Assembly (NCBI GenBank): GCA_019137255.1
Contig: WPDH01000229.1
Span: forward strand, 62,001 to 126,000
Direction of reading: 5' to 3'
From: Corinectria fuckeliana
Taxonomy: Eukaryota; Ascomycota; Sordariomycetes; Hypocreales; Nectriaceae
Length of the DNA stretch: 64,000 nt
Position 1 is the stretch's first letter. The number at the start of each line of letters is the position of its first letter. The position numbers and the translations under genes were made by a program. The notes beneath the pieces were generated by a model. It saw only the letters and a program-made list of their open reading frames with translations, was not told the DNA's origin and made no database searches. Positions 45,053-55,950 of the stretch are shown piece by piece.

Positions 45053-48000
45053 CTAAGGAGCGGGGGGCGGTGGCTGTGGTTTGCGGATGATCTTGATCTT
45101 GGGCCGTACAGATCCCGTACTGGCCGGTGTAGAGACTGCTGGGCTTGCTGACTTCGGCTTCGGCGTGGAATTTGAGTTCACATTTAGCGCGACCTTGGAG
45201 GCTGACGTTGGGGCCGGCGACGAGGACGCTGGGCCTCCCGGAAGTGGCTTCCTCACTGGCTGGTCTCCCGATGGCAAAGGCTTGCGCGCAGGCTTGGCGG
45301 TGATTGAATCTCGTATGGATGAAGACAAACCTTCCTTGCGAGAGGCAGACGGTAGAGATGTCCTCCCATTAGTGGTCGGTTTGGGGAAGTGGCCCAGGAT
45401 TAAAGCAAGACGCTTTGGGTTTTTGGTCTTGAGAGTGACTATGCGACGCTTCTTCCGTTCGACTCCAACCTCCGATGTCAGCGCTTTTTCGACCTTGGGT
45501 CTCTTCGGGGCAGGAGAAGCATGACGCTCCTCCTTGTCGGGACGGGGTCGCTTGGCTGAAGAAGTAGAAGACGTCTCCGGCGGTCGAGAAGACTTTGAGG
45601 CCGATGACGACGAGACACTCGGCTGGCGCGACACTACCGGTGACGCGACAATCGTGTCCTTCTCGGGAGGGGGATAAGACACTGTCCGCTGAGGGGTAGA
45701 CGCTTTGTGAGGGATGGACATCTTGTGAGGTGCAGACGCCTTGTGGGTGTTGATCTTGATTGACGACGTCCTCTGAAGTGGAACAGGTCGCTTCAGCTCA
45801 GTCACAAGCGCCGGTGCTGGTGCTGGTACGGGAGGAGGTGGTGGTGGTGGCTGAAGGATGGGCTGCTTGGGCTTCGTCTTGTAGTATGACTTGAACAAGA
45901 CCGTCAACTGCGAGCGGTTAGTGTACGCAACGGGCAACGGTTCTCTTGCATTTCTCACCCTGTTAGCGAGCTGTTGCGCCGGTCGCTCGGCCTTCCAAGC
46001 CTTGGGCAGGTTGACCGTGACGACCCAGTCGCTTGCTTCCTCAAACATCATCGCTGCCAGATCAAGCATGCTCTCCAGTTCAGCTCGGCCCAAGCCTGGA
46101 TGGTCTAGGGCCTTGCGCATCGCCGTGCTGTAGTGTCGCTCGTCTCCGCCGTAGGTTTCGTCCATCTCCTTTCGCAAGGCCTTCAAAGCCGCGTCCAGAT
46201 TTTCCTTTCTTGCAAACATCTCCTTTCGAGCTTCAATTTCCTGAGCGCTATCCTGAACAAGCAAAAGCGCGTCTCCTTCATCTGGGGCAGGCTCACTTCT
46301 AGCAACCTGAGAATGTTCCCCAAATGCGATCGCGGCAAGCCCAGAAGAGGCAGCTTCGATGAGCTTGGTGCGGACGAAGGGCGATCGATCAGTTGTGAGA
46401 GAGTATATCAAAAAGGTGAACACCGTGGGGTCCATCATTGCCCCGAGGTCGACCAATGACTCAAAGGCCTTAATTCGGATCAAATCTCGAGTACCGTCAA
46501 GCAGATATTGCCCAAAGTCAAGATAGCTCTTGGGAATGACGTCGGCCTTCATCAAGCACCGCTTCGCTTCCAGGCCAGCAATGGTCCAGATGTTCTGGTA
46601 AGAGTTGGTCCATTCGTCCCGTCTAAGAACTCGTTCGATCTGCTCCAATGCTCGCTCGAGAAACTCCCTCTCTTCCTCGCTGGGAACTTTATTCTGTCGA
46701 GCATACCACTCATCCTGCTTCGAGGGAATGAGAGAGATAGCCAGTGTCTCGACAAGAAGAGCAATGTAAAAGTGGTCGGAGAAGGGATTGTCCTCATTGT
46801 TGTTGAAGAGGAGCTGGTCGAGGATGAATTGCCGAGCCTCCAATGGGCATCTGTAGGTGTTGGCGTCTCTGACTTGTGCAATAGCCTTGATGATGGCGCG
46901 GCGGACGTTGTACTGCTTCTTGTCTGAGAAGTCGTTGGGTTTCGGCTGGCTCGACTCATTGTGGCAGAACATGTCGGTAAAGGCCTTCATCAATTGCCGA
47001 AGGCCAAGCATTGAAATATCCTTGATGTTGGCTTGCCTCGGTAGGGCCTCCGCGGCCATGGTTCGAATGCCATGGAAGTAACGCCGGTCAATGAGAGTTC
47101 GAACGAGAAAACCAGAGGCAATAGGATGAAGGGGGCCGTGAGTGAGGTACAGCATGGCGTCCTGCTGAGCCACGACATCCCTATCCTGCTGAAGTTGAGA
47201 CACGTACATGTATGGCTCGAGGGTTCGCTTCATATCGCAAGCCCACTCAAAGTCAGCATCCACGCGAATCCATTCGTAGGATTCCTGGTCCATCTTTCGC
47301 TCAGTATCGGGATCCCATTCAATCAGCTCCCAGTCCCGTTGCTCGTCCGGGGTTTGCAAGACGTCGCCCAAGCAGTAGAGCAGTGTGTCGTCGAGATTTT
47401 CTGTGTCCATGCTAGCTCCCACGTTTTGCTTCTCCTTCATGCGCCGAGTCCGTTTTAGTCGCTTGTATTTCGTATTATAAGGAATCTCGAATTTTGTCGA
47501 TCGCGTAGCATCTTCGCGAATCTCGAGAATATGCTCGTAGGGAGTTCCATCGGCTTCATGGATTCGGACAGTCATGGGGCCGGTGTAGAGCGGCTGCACC
47601 TCGCCAAGCTTGACGCCGGCACGGCGCTCCTTGATAACTCTGAGGAAGTCGGCTCTGTCCAGCTCGGGCTTCTTGCTCGCCTGAGATTGGACTTGGTTCA
47701 AAGTCAACTCAACACACAGCCTCTTCTTATTGAACTTGGCCTTGACATCAAACCGCGGGCACCCAGAGCCGTAAACCCACTGGCTCCAGAATGATTCGAG
47801 TCTGTACCTAGCCCCTTTCTCGCAAGTCGTCCTGAACTTTTCTGTTTCCAAAATTGTTGACTTGTCAGAGCTTTCGATCTGCACCTTGGTCAAGAGCTTC
47901 TGCAAGATGCGAGTCAAGCCATGACCACCAGATGCTTTGATAAGTCTCTTATCCAGAATGAAGAAAATGACTGGCGCTTTGAGGGTCATGAAATCCATTT

Positions 48001-49591
48001 CGAACTCTCCGAGGTGGAGATTGGGCCCGAGATCATACAAGCTTGGCCGTTCGTTGTCAACCTCAACGAGCTTATCTGACAACGTTTTCATCCGAAACCT
48101 GTATTCGTTGTTACCGCACAGGCGCTTCATGAAGAGGTCCGTCATATAGTGTGCAATGCCGATCACGAGCCACAGGTCGTTCCGCGTGTTGGGAATCATG
48201 TTGATGCCGATCCACTGATAGGCCAACGTGTAGACGACTTTTCTCGTCACATCAATCTCGGTATCCATAATCTCCTCTGGGAAGAGCAATCGGTTGCTGA
48301 CGAACGCCATGGAATAATGCGAAACGGTATCCTCGACAAGGTCATCCAAGAAACACAGCTTGAAGTTCCCAAAGGGATAGCGAGCAAAGGTGTACGTGAA
48401 AAAATCCGCTGCCATCGTCAAAGCAGCAGATGTGTTGCGGACCCAGTCGCTACGACCCGGTAGACAGTAGGCATGGACCTTGAGCGCGTTCATGCCCAGC
48501 TTCACCTCGTCCTCCTCTGTTCGGGACTCGGATGATAGGTCGATGTGTTCGAAAGGTCCAACCGCAAAGCCAAGCTTCTGGACCGAAACTTTCTTCTCGG
48601 GCTCAAAAGTCATGATCTTCTTGTGGTCGTCCTTCGGGTCCACAGTCTCTTCCATAAGGAATCCTGAGCAGACCACGGACATTTCTCTGAGTTTGTCCTC
48701 TTCGGCGAGGTTATGAGACCGCTCCTGTCCATCGACCTGCATCCGATCTCCAACTGCTCCATTTTGTTGCGTGGCCAAGGCCTGCTGGAGAGCATCTCCT
48801 AGGGTTCGGGGGTACTTGATGGATATCCTCCAGTCGCAACGCGAGCCGTGGTCGTCGACACAGGGGAAAATGCAAGACGCCGTCCCTGGGTTTATGGAGC
48901 TCCGAGTGTACATGTGGGTGAACCGGTTGTCGAGGGGGTCGACTCCAACAAACTGGACACCGTCTCGAGGATTGGTATTGGCGAATGGTATGGTAAGCTT
49001 GAACTGCTTATTGCCCCTGTCGCCTGCGTCGAAGCCGGTCGATTTCCTGATGATAAGCCTCGGGCGATCCTGCTCCGCCTTACCGCGCAGGTTCACTCTT
49101 AGCGACCCGTAGACCGGCGTACAGCCCTCGAATTCTCTATTCTCGGCGGGGACATCGGTCTTTCGGCTATGAAACAGCGAGCGAGCCCTTATTCGGCGAA
49201 GATCGTGGTGCTCGGCTCTCCAGTTCCAGCCTTTGGGGTGGGATAGCTTGTCGTATGGGTCGGTATAGACGGCGGTGGTCTTGCGCTTGAGGCCCTCGAC
49301 GATCTCCCCATTAACCTCGCGCAGCTCGGTGACGTAGACATTGTCGGTGTCGATTTCGCAGTTGGCGGCGTCGAGGGCGACTTCTTCGATTTTGTCGCTA
49401 AAGGTGGCGAGGATTATGTCGGTGTTGCCTTCGATGCGCTTGTCGCGAAAGTTGACCTCAAGGTTCACTTCCTGCTTGATGACGAAGTACTCGAGGACGG
49501 GCAAGTCCTCTATGGGCGGCAGATCATCGTCTAAGCCTAGCAGCGGGTGCTTCTCTTCCACAGCACCCGACAACGGGACACCGGTCGCCAT
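45053..49591 (-). CDS. TAF2: TFIID subunit TAF2 (M1 aminopeptidase-like)
   Basis: A single uninterrupted exon gives 1512 residues. The N-terminal part is an M1-aminopeptidase fold: KQEVNLEVNFRDKRIEGNTD starts the beta domain and PGTASCIFPCVDD is the pre-catalytic region. The position of the zinc-binding helix reads YTLAYQWIGINMIPN, so the HExxH zinc ligands are absent, as expected for TAF2. ARM/HEAT-like helices follow to about residue 1250. The last 250 residues are Pro/Ser/Lys-rich and disordered, with three HKxS-type short repeats and basic runs, probably for DNA or nucleosome contact. TAF2 binds core promoter DNA around the initiator as part of TFIID. The 4.5 kb intronless frame is notable in a genome where most genes are split. 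Confidence 0.95.
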   Translation of the reverse strand: MATGVPLSGAVEEKHPLLGLDDDLPPIEDLPVLEYFVIKQEVNLEVNFRDKRIEGNTDIILATFSDKIEEVALDAANCEIDTDNVYVTELREVNGEIVEGLKRKTTAVYTDPYDKLSHPKGWNWRAEHHDLRRIRARSLFHSRKTDVPAENREFEGCTPVYGSLRVNLRGKAEQDRPRLIIRKSTGFDAGDRGNKQFKLTIPFANTNPRDGVQFVGVDPLDNRFTHMYTRSSINPGTASCIFPCVDDHGSRCDWRISIKYPRTLGDALQQALATQQNGAVGDRMQVDGQERSHNLAEEDKLREMSVVCSGFLMEETVDPKDDHKKIMTFEPEKKVSVQKLGFAVGPFEHIDLSSESRTEEDEVKLGMNALKVHAYCLPGRSDWVRNTSAALTMAADFFTYTFARYPFGNFKLCFLDDLVEDTVSHYSMAFVSNRLLFPEEIMDTEIDVTRKVVYTLAYQWIGINMIPNTRNDLWLVIGIAHYMTDLFMKRLCGNNEYRFRMKTLSDKLVEVDNERPSLYDLGPNLHLGEFEMDFMTLKAPVIFFILDKRLIKASGGHGLTRILQKLLTKVQIESSDKSTILETEKFRTTCEKGARYRLESFWSQWVYGSGCPRFDVKAKFNKKRLCVELTLNQVQSQASKKPELDRADFLRVIKERRAGVKLGEVQPLYTGPMTVRIHEADGTPYEHILEIREDATRSTKFEIPYNTKYKRLKRTRRMKEKQNVGASMDTENLDDTLLYCLGDVLQTPDEQRDWELIEWDPDTERKMDQESYEWIRVDADFEWACDMKRTLEPYMYVSQLQQDRDVVAQQDAMLYLTHGPLHPIASGFLVRTLIDRRYFHGIRTMAAEALPRQANIKDISMLGLRQLMKAFTDMFCHNESSQPKPNDFSDKKQYNVRRAIIKAIAQVRDANTYRCPLEARQFILDQLLFNNNEDNPFSDHFYIALLVETLAISLIPSKQDEWYARQNKVPSEEEREFLERALEQIERVLRRDEWTNSYQNIWTIAGLEAKRCLMKADVIPKSYLDFGQYLLDGTRDLIRIKAFESLVDLGAMMDPTVFTFLIYSLTTDRSPFVRTKLIEAASSGLAAIAFGEHSQVARSEPAPDEGDALLLVQDSAQEIEARKEMFARKENLDAALKALRKEMDETYGGDERHYSTAMRKALDHPGLGRAELESMLDLAAMMFEEASDWVVTVNLPKAWKAERPAQQLANRVRNAREPLPVAYTNRSQLTVLFKSYYKTKPKQPILQPPPPPPPVPAPAPALVTELKRPVPLQRTSSIKINTHKASAPHKMSIPHKASTPQRTVSYPPPEKDTIVASPVVSRQPSVSSSSASKSSRPPETSSTSSAKRPRPDKEERHASPAPKRPKVEKALTSEVGVERKKRRIVTLKTKNPKRLALILGHFPKPTTNGRTSLPSASRKEGLSSSIRDSITAKPARKPLPSGDQPVRKPLPGGPASSSPAPTSASKVALNVNSNSTPKPKSASPAVSTPASTGSVRPKIKIIRKPQPPPPAP

Positions 49592-50609
49592 TGTGGTAGT
49601 CGAGAACAGGGTCGAGACGAAAAGAAAGACCGAATGGCCCCCGCGCGCTCAGTGCTTATGTATGCCGCATCGATGAGGACCCTGGGTCTCGATTCGAGCG
49701 ATCGCAAGCGCTGTCCGGGGCGCTGATGGTGGTCGCAAAGTTTAATAGGCGTAGTAGGTCGCAACCGTGATCGCAGGCATAGCCTTTGCTTTGTCTTGTC
49801 GGTTCAGCGCAGAGTGGTTGATTGCGGAGGCGGTTCGCGGGAGGGAACAGGAGGAGTGGGAGGTTCGCGACGAGGTGGTAGAAAGCAAAAGAGAGTGAGA
49901 GGATGGGGACGATTGTCAGAGAACGTGAGAAATAGCAAGCAGCAAGGGTGATGAAGCGCACGCCAGAAAAGAAAACCTTGGGCCGTCGGTCCCTTTGTCG
50001 CCTGTGCACCTTGATGAAGGAAAGGAAGCTCGCGGCGGAGGCGCGTCGGGAGCTGTGGCGCACGGGCCATATGAGGCTCAACCAGCCTCACGAGTAGCGC
50101 CGTTGCGCCTCACAGCGTCACAGTGCCTCAAAGTACATCGCCTCAAAGTACGGTATCGCAAGCTCGAAACCAGCATCGGCACTACGTAACATGACAGCGC
50201 CCAGCACCACCAACATGCGTGCTTTGAACCAGGTCGCCACCTCGTGGGGTCAATGACAACCTTCTCTACGCCTTATAGCTATCCGCGCGAAATTCGGGAC
50301 GATTTCATCTAAAAGCCCGGTTTATCCAGGACCCAGCCCTCACAGCTCCCACCCGCGGTGTCACATCATGGACAACAATTCAACGACGACCTTGGTATTG
50401 ATCGACCAACTTGCAGATAACAAGCATGTGTTATGGAAGTGTGGACACGGTTAACTATTACAAATCATACATATGCCCATCCGCACAAGTCCTTAGCCTC
50501 CCATCATGGGTAAACCCTTCCGAACGCCGTTCCAAAAACATAGGTGTTATGCCACTGCCCATGCCACTTTACTGTTGTTACAGACAGCAAATCCGATGCT
50601 GATGCATGT
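49592..50609. other. TAF2 promoter and 3' region of the SAS4-domain gene
   Basis: Both neighbours are on the minus strand, so this contains the TAF2 promoter and the SAS4-domain gene's 3' end. A short repeat (cctcacagcgtcacagtgcctcaaagta, in two degenerate forms) lies near 50105-50150. No gene is seen. Confidence 0.5.
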
Positions 50610-52282
50610 TTAGTTCTTGCTGGTTCGCCTGTCCCGGCGCTTCCTCCGTTCCCGGGCCTTCAAGGCATCGGCATCGAGGTAATCTTCTGACAATTCGAAA
50701 TCAACTTGGGGTATCTCGGGGATAGGGTGTCCCCATGCCATCACCTTCCTCCCTGCCCGCCTGTGACGGTTCAACGCCCCTTCACGCTCATACCTCTTGC
50801 TGAAGAAGGACTTGAACTCTTTTGGCGGTTCTGGAGGCTTTGGGGGTTTGGCCGGTTTAGGAGCAGGCGCTTTGGATGAGGGCTGCTTCGCAGCAGGCGG
50901 CTGAGGCGTCGTCCGCCGCCTTTTAGCCCCTTTTGTCGACGTTTTGGTTCGAGCCATGGCCTCTTCGCGGAGCTGTTTGGCTGGTGACGCCGAGTCGCTG
51001 CTGTCCTCCTGGACAGCAAAAGCAGCAGCAGCATTGTCATCCGCCTCCTCCTCAGCTTGTTCGGAGTCCTCCCCATCCTCGCCGGCTTGTTCGGCAAGAA
51101 CCTTTTCTTTCTCCAGCTTCCTCCGCCTCTCCTCCAAGATCCAGTTGCGAAACTTGACAAGGATCGCCTGGCAGCCCACGATGAAGTGATCTCGCGCGGG
51201 TTCATACGCCTTCTTCTTGGTCTCTGTAATTCCGCTGACACCCATTACTCTCAGCCAGTCGTGGCCCTGGAGCCCCTCCAGGAGCCGGATAATCTGGTCC
51301 TTTTCATGCTGGGCCCGTCCCTTTTCAGTATTGCGTATCGACCGCTCGAGCCTCTCTGCCCGCCTGTGTGTAGGTTGAAACAGCTTATCCGGTAGGGGGT
51401 CTTCAAGCGCCTTGTTCTTGTACTGCGCTTCTAGGAAGCTGAAGTCGATGCGCTGTGCATCAAACACGTCGTTAAACAGAGCATCCCCATATCCTCGTAC
51501 GGGGCAGTGGTCAGCATGGTGGGGTCGCTGCACCGAAGCGATTTGAGAAGTCCCGACAGCGCGTCGTGGGTCGGAGTCGACGACAACAATTGGCGTATCG
51601 ACGTTCAACGGGTCTAAAATCGGTCAACAACTGGATCGGGGTGAGGAGTGTGCTTGGAAGAGCGATGGGGATTTTTTCTGTACGTACGCTTCTCCTTGGG
51701 GTCATTCCCAATGACCTCGTCGTATTCAGGAAAGTATGCGGAGAGCTCGCTCTTGAACCTCGTGGCTTCCTGCGAGCGGAGCTTGCGCCCCTGCTCCTTT
51801 GTGTCCTTGGACTGTGGCTGCAGGCGATCCAGCTCATGTTTGATGCCGTTTATGACTTTGGCCTGGTGTTTGGTCAGGTTCTGGTCGGTATTCGCGGCGG
51901 GGTCAGCCGCAGTTGTCGGCTTCGTCGTCGTTGGTATCGTGGGCGGAGGAGGCGGATTCGCGGTGACCCCGGCGGGTCGCGGGCGCGCTGCAGGCGTCGT
52001 CGCAGGCGGGACTCTGACAGCGTCGCTCAGATGATGCGAGCCCTTGGCGAGGATCTCAACGGCGATCCGGGTCCTCTTTGGCTTTATCACATCGAAGTCG
52101 CGCTCCGGGCCTTCGAGAACCCGCTTGTTCCGCGCAGCGCCCTGGTGGAAGAGGCCTGCGCTGGCCGCGGCCGACGGCGACAGGTGGTGGGCGTGGGCGT
52201 GGGCGTGGGCGTGGTGGGCGCTGGCGTGATGGTGCGGGTGAAGGCCCTCAGCGCGCCGTGTGGAGCGGGTGACGGAGGCCAT
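50610..52282 (-). CDS. SAS4-domain chromatin protein
   Basis: Exons 52282-51688 and 51613-50610, joined in phase 1 over a 74-nt intron, give 532 residues. Near the N-terminus is a His/Ala run (residues about 16-33). The conserved core spans roughly residues 250-340, with LEDPLPDKLFQPTHRRAERLERS, then a charged helix, then LLEGLQGHDWLRVMGVSGITE and an RDHFI..CQAILVKFRNW helix. This is the pattern I associate with the Something-About-Silencing 4 domain, a subunit of the SAS histone acetyltransferase complex (or a NuA-type scaffold in filamentous fungi). The rest is acidic, then Lys/Pro-rich, with a conserved C-terminal FFSKRYEREGALNRHRRAGR. Nuclear location is expected. The assignment rests on the core motif. 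Confidence 0.72.
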
Positions 52283-53379
52283 TGACAGACGTGAGGAAGC
52301 CTGGCATGGTTCTCGGTGCTGATGGCAGGATACGGAGCCCGGCTCGGTCTGGTTCGCGATGGGAGCGCTCGTTGTTGATGTTTTTGCGATGGATATCCCG
52401 ACCGGTTTCGTGCGACCGACCGTTTGGGGTGGTGCTTTCCCTTCGCTCGTGGCGTTTGCCGTCTCAGCGTTTGGCGTTTTGGGGCAGCTCTACTTAGGGG
52501 CGGACGACGCTGCCGGATCACCTGGAGCGCCGTGACCTCAGCGTGCGGGCGGCTGGTACAGGGCACTTGCCCGCTGTGGGAATTGGAATTCCAGGTTTGT
52601 AGGTAGGTACTCGCGGTCCTTCCAGCGAGGTGCATTTCAGGCCAGTGCGCTGAGTATTTGGAGGTGACGGGAAAATAATAGTGGTGAGCAGCAAGTGGTT
52701 TCGATTTCCCAAGACCGATGGAATGGAACCTATGGCCATCAATCATAAGCACTTCAGTCCCCGTTGAAGAGTCCTTCTTACGTCGTAGATAGAGTCCATG
52801 GCAAGTTTTGCACCCAGGCTTCCGTACTTATTTATTAGCGGCTGTCCTAGCCTAATTGATGCCTCTTCGCCCGCCGCTTGGCACGGAGTCAGCTTGACCG
52901 CAGCCGACGACGAAGTATTCGTACGGAATTTGACGTGCAGATGAAAAGCTCCATCACGGATCCATCAGCAACATCCCTCTAGCAACTCAAGATGATTTCC
53001 ACAACTCCGTTGATGAGCTGTGTCTAGGTAAGGTACTCAGACATCCCTTGGCCTGAGTCACCGAGCTGATTGATTATAGTGACATTGCTACAGGGTAACT
53101 TAGTTAGTGGGGCGATGAATCATATTCAAAAGCAAACATTTAAGCCTCTATGTCATCACCGTTAATTCTAGCCCTGAGTACTTCGTATTTCATAGTTTGA
53201 ATTAATACGTATTTCTTCATAATTCTACAAGATATGCAATGCTAGTAGCTGTATTCATGAATCATCCAAGCATAACCGAGACTCAAGGGTATTATAGAGT
53301 CAGCTACACTAGTCCCATCCATCCCGTTTCTTACGCCGTCGAGATAGGCTGATATGCATTCACCACCCTCCCTCCCTCC
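52283..53379. other. Promoter of the SAS4-domain gene and 3' region of the IQ gene
   Basis: This 1.1 kb non-coding region includes a GTAGGTAGGTAC word (52600-52611) and AT-rich sequence around 53160-53290 likely to belong to the 3' end of the IQ-motif gene. No gene pattern is seen. Confidence 0.5.
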
Positions 53380-55200
53380 TTACTGCTTCACCTCTTTCGC
53401 CGACCCGATGCTCAGCTTCTTCAGCATTCTTGCCCTCGTCCCTTCGGCATCCCTGTCGGCCTCCTCCTTCTCCAACACCTGCCTCTCCTTCTCGGCGCTC
53501 TTGCTCTTGTCCCGCGCCTCCTCCTCCCGCGCCGCCACCTCGTCGGGCGCCAGGATCTTGTCCCGCCGGTGCACCAGCTTCCCCAGCGCCTCCTTGCCCT
53601 TGCGCCGCGTCCGCATGTACGCCTCCAGCCCGACCAGCACCGCGTACGACTTGCTGATGGCGACGTGGCTCGTGTCCACGCCCTCCGCCCGCAGGCTCCG
53701 CACGAACGCCCGGAAGTTGGCCACCGGGGGCCGGTAGTGCCCGCTCAGCGGCGACAGCGACTTCAGCCGCCCGTTCTTGATCTTGATCAGCCCCGCCGCC
53801 GAGATGCGGCTGCCTTGGAGGAACGACGAGTGTTGGAAGGCCCCCGAGTTCTTGATCCCCACGTACAGCCGGAACGACGTGTCGGCTACGAAGATCCATG
53901 TGTTTTTCTTGACTGACTTGCGAAGCAGCTTGTTGAAAACGGTCGATGCTGATATGTGCGTCACTTTCTTGAAGCCCCCCTGATTATCAAACTCCGGTGT
54001 TGCATACTTGGCCGCCCGATCAGCCTCCCGCCTCGACTCCGATGAGGAGTCCTCAGAGCTGCTCGAGTCGACAGAGTCTCGTGACGCCTCTGCTGGCGCT
54101 GCTGCCGGGTTGAAGATCGGTGTCGGGTCGTCCAAGGAAACCACGCCGTGGATGCTGTCCTTGTAATTCTCCGTTGTGTCGATGCGCTCTCCGTTCTTGG
54201 CCCAGCAAAGTCGCCCCTCAGCATCGACGCTGACGAGATAGTGCTGCCGTTCCTCCCGGGAGAGGTACCGCACTTGCTCGCGCTCCAGACGATCACGCGG
54301 ACATGCGTCCAACTCGATGTTGCGCCCCTCGCCGTAGTCGAGCCAGTAGAAGTAGTTTTCGGTGGTAGAGGACCGCTTCCACTGCTCGTGGTACATGCGC
54401 AGGTTGCTCCCGTAGCGATGCTTGAGATCCACCATCTCGAGGAAGTACTGCAAACCCATGACCTGTGCCTCGCTCCTGCGCACAGCATTCGCCTTGTCGC
54501 GCCGTAGCTTCGCGGCAGCCTTGCTCTCCGGCGATGCGTGCTCATCTGAAGAGGTTGACGAGGATGAGTCTGAGGGGAGGTCGTCCTGGTTTGCCCGTCG
54601 AGCGGCCATGCTGGCCTTCTTCCAGTGTGTCCGAGCTACCAATCGTCGTTGCCGCTCGACCGGGTTCGTCCCCAAGCCATCGGGGACGTCGCCGCCGCCC
54701 AGCGTCGACCTTGCGCGCGGGCGGACTGTGTTGCGGAACTGGGCCTCGCGGATCGCCGTGACCCATCGAGTGTCGGCGTCTAAGTTGTAGCCCCGCATCT
54801 CGCGCCTCGCTCGGTACCCGCGAAAGGTCTTCTGAATGACCTGCGCTGCCTGGGCCCTCTCATTGTTGCTGTCGCCCGACGAGCTGCCTGCGCGCTCGTG
54901 TTGCGCTTGCGCCTGGGCCTGGGCCTGGAGCGACTGGCGCTTGAGGTCTCGCGCCTTGCGCCTCTGCTCGTCCTCGCGTTGCCGTTGCACGGATGCGATG
55001 CGCTCGAAACCGTCCGGTGATGGAGGAACCAGGGAATCCATGTATTCCTTTGATTTGGGCGGGAAGTAAAAAATGCTGGATGATGGAGTGCTAGTATTCG
55101 TACTGGTGGTGATGTGCTGGGAGTCGGCGCGCCCCGGGGGGTGTGGCGATGGCGGGGTTACACCAAGAGAGCTGGGTTCTAGAAGCTCAGGTTGCGTCAT
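53380..55200 (-). CDS. IQ-motif calmodulin-binding protein
   Basis: Single exon, 606 residues. An IQ motif lies at about residues 119-138 (AQVIQKTFRGYRARREMRGY), preceded by a Gln/Ala coiled-coil stretch and followed by a 200-residue conserved region with FLEMVDLKHRYGSNLRMYH, NYFYWLDYGEG and HYLVSVDAEGRLCWAKNGER, found in fungal relatives of plant IQM proteins. A second conserved block near residues 420-490 has KVTHISASTVFNKLLRKSV and the ISAAGLIKIKNGRLKSLSPLSGHYRP strand-rich part. The C-terminus is a highly charged helix. It is expected to bind calmodulin and so respond to calcium; the molecular role is unknown. The start is the first ATG in frame. Confidence 0.82.
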   Translation of the reverse strand: MTQPELLEPSSLGVTPPSPHPPGRADSQHITTSTNTSTPSSSIFYFPPKSKEYMDSLVPPSPDGFERIASVQRQREDEQRRKARDLKRQSLQAQAQAQAQHERAGSSSGDSNNERAQAAQVIQKTFRGYRARREMRGYNLDADTRWVTAIREAQFRNTVRPRARSTLGGGDVPDGLGTNPVERQRRLVARTHWKKASMAARRANQDDLPSDSSSSTSSDEHASPESKAAAKLRRDKANAVRRSEAQVMGLQYFLEMVDLKHRYGSNLRMYHEQWKRSSTTENYFYWLDYGEGRNIELDACPRDRLEREQVRYLSREERQHYLVSVDAEGRLCWAKNGERIDTTENYKDSIHGVVSLDDPTPIFNPAAAPAEASRDSVDSSSSEDSSSESRREADRAAKYATPEFDNQGGFKKVTHISASTVFNKLLRKSVKKNTWIFVADTSFRLYVGIKNSGAFQHSSFLQGSRISAAGLIKIKNGRLKSLSPLSGHYRPPVANFRAFVRSLRAEGVDTSHVAISKSYAVLVGLEAYMRTRRKGKEALGKLVHRRDKILAPDEVAAREEEARDKSKSAEKERQVLEKEEADRDAEGTRARMLKKLSIGSAKEVKQ

Positions 55201-55950
55201 GGCTACCTAGAACCTGAAGCTGCCGGGTGATGACGATGCGGAACAATTAGCTACACACACAACCTAGCCTAAATGGCCTAGCAGAACATACGAGAAATTG
55301 TCCTGATGATGAACAAGGCAGCAAATATCTAATCGGTTTATCTCTCCCCAGCCACCATGATCTATATAATAGATATGCGGTGGCTTCCTTCAACCTTAAA
55401 GATGACCGTGGGTGACGCAAGAGGGAGCCCGCTGAGCCACGTCCCGTATTTTTGCCTCGGAAAGCCGGCACTTGGCATAGCGGTAAACACTATTGACACT
55501 ACCTAATCGACTTCGGCTCGGGACTCGATAGGTCCGCACTTGGGGAATGAACGGGGCATATCCTCGAGTGTGAATGAGATGTCGTCCAGTGTGGCAGTGA
55601 TGCAGGCATAGCCACTGACAGGCGCTTATGAGGTGACAGCGGGGTGAAGACCTGGCTTGGCAGAGAAGAAACAGAAGCAGGAACAGAAACGAGAGAGAAT
55701 TATGGCCATCTAGATCTCTTGTGTGACAATGCCAACCTGTAACACGAGCTCGGCTGTCCAATTAGAAAGGAGAATAGCAGCAGTAAGTCGCACATGGCGC
55801 ATCGTCCAAGGCATTATCATCAACGTCTCGCCCCACTGGCGAGGCAGAACTAAATAACATACCACAACGTTTGTACAAGTAAGACCCTCCCTGAGGGTTG
55901 GTGAATGAAGTTATATCCAACAAAGTTATTTGATAGTGAAAACATGGCCG
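55201..55950. other. Promoter of the IQ gene and 3' region of YPT35
   Basis: Spacer of 750 nt between two minus-strand genes. Open frames here are short and patternless. Confidence 0.5.

Noticed and set aside
51566..52285. 239-codon open frame on the plus strand
   Set aside because: Antisense to exon 1 of the SAS4-domain gene; composition mirrors its Pro/Ala codons.
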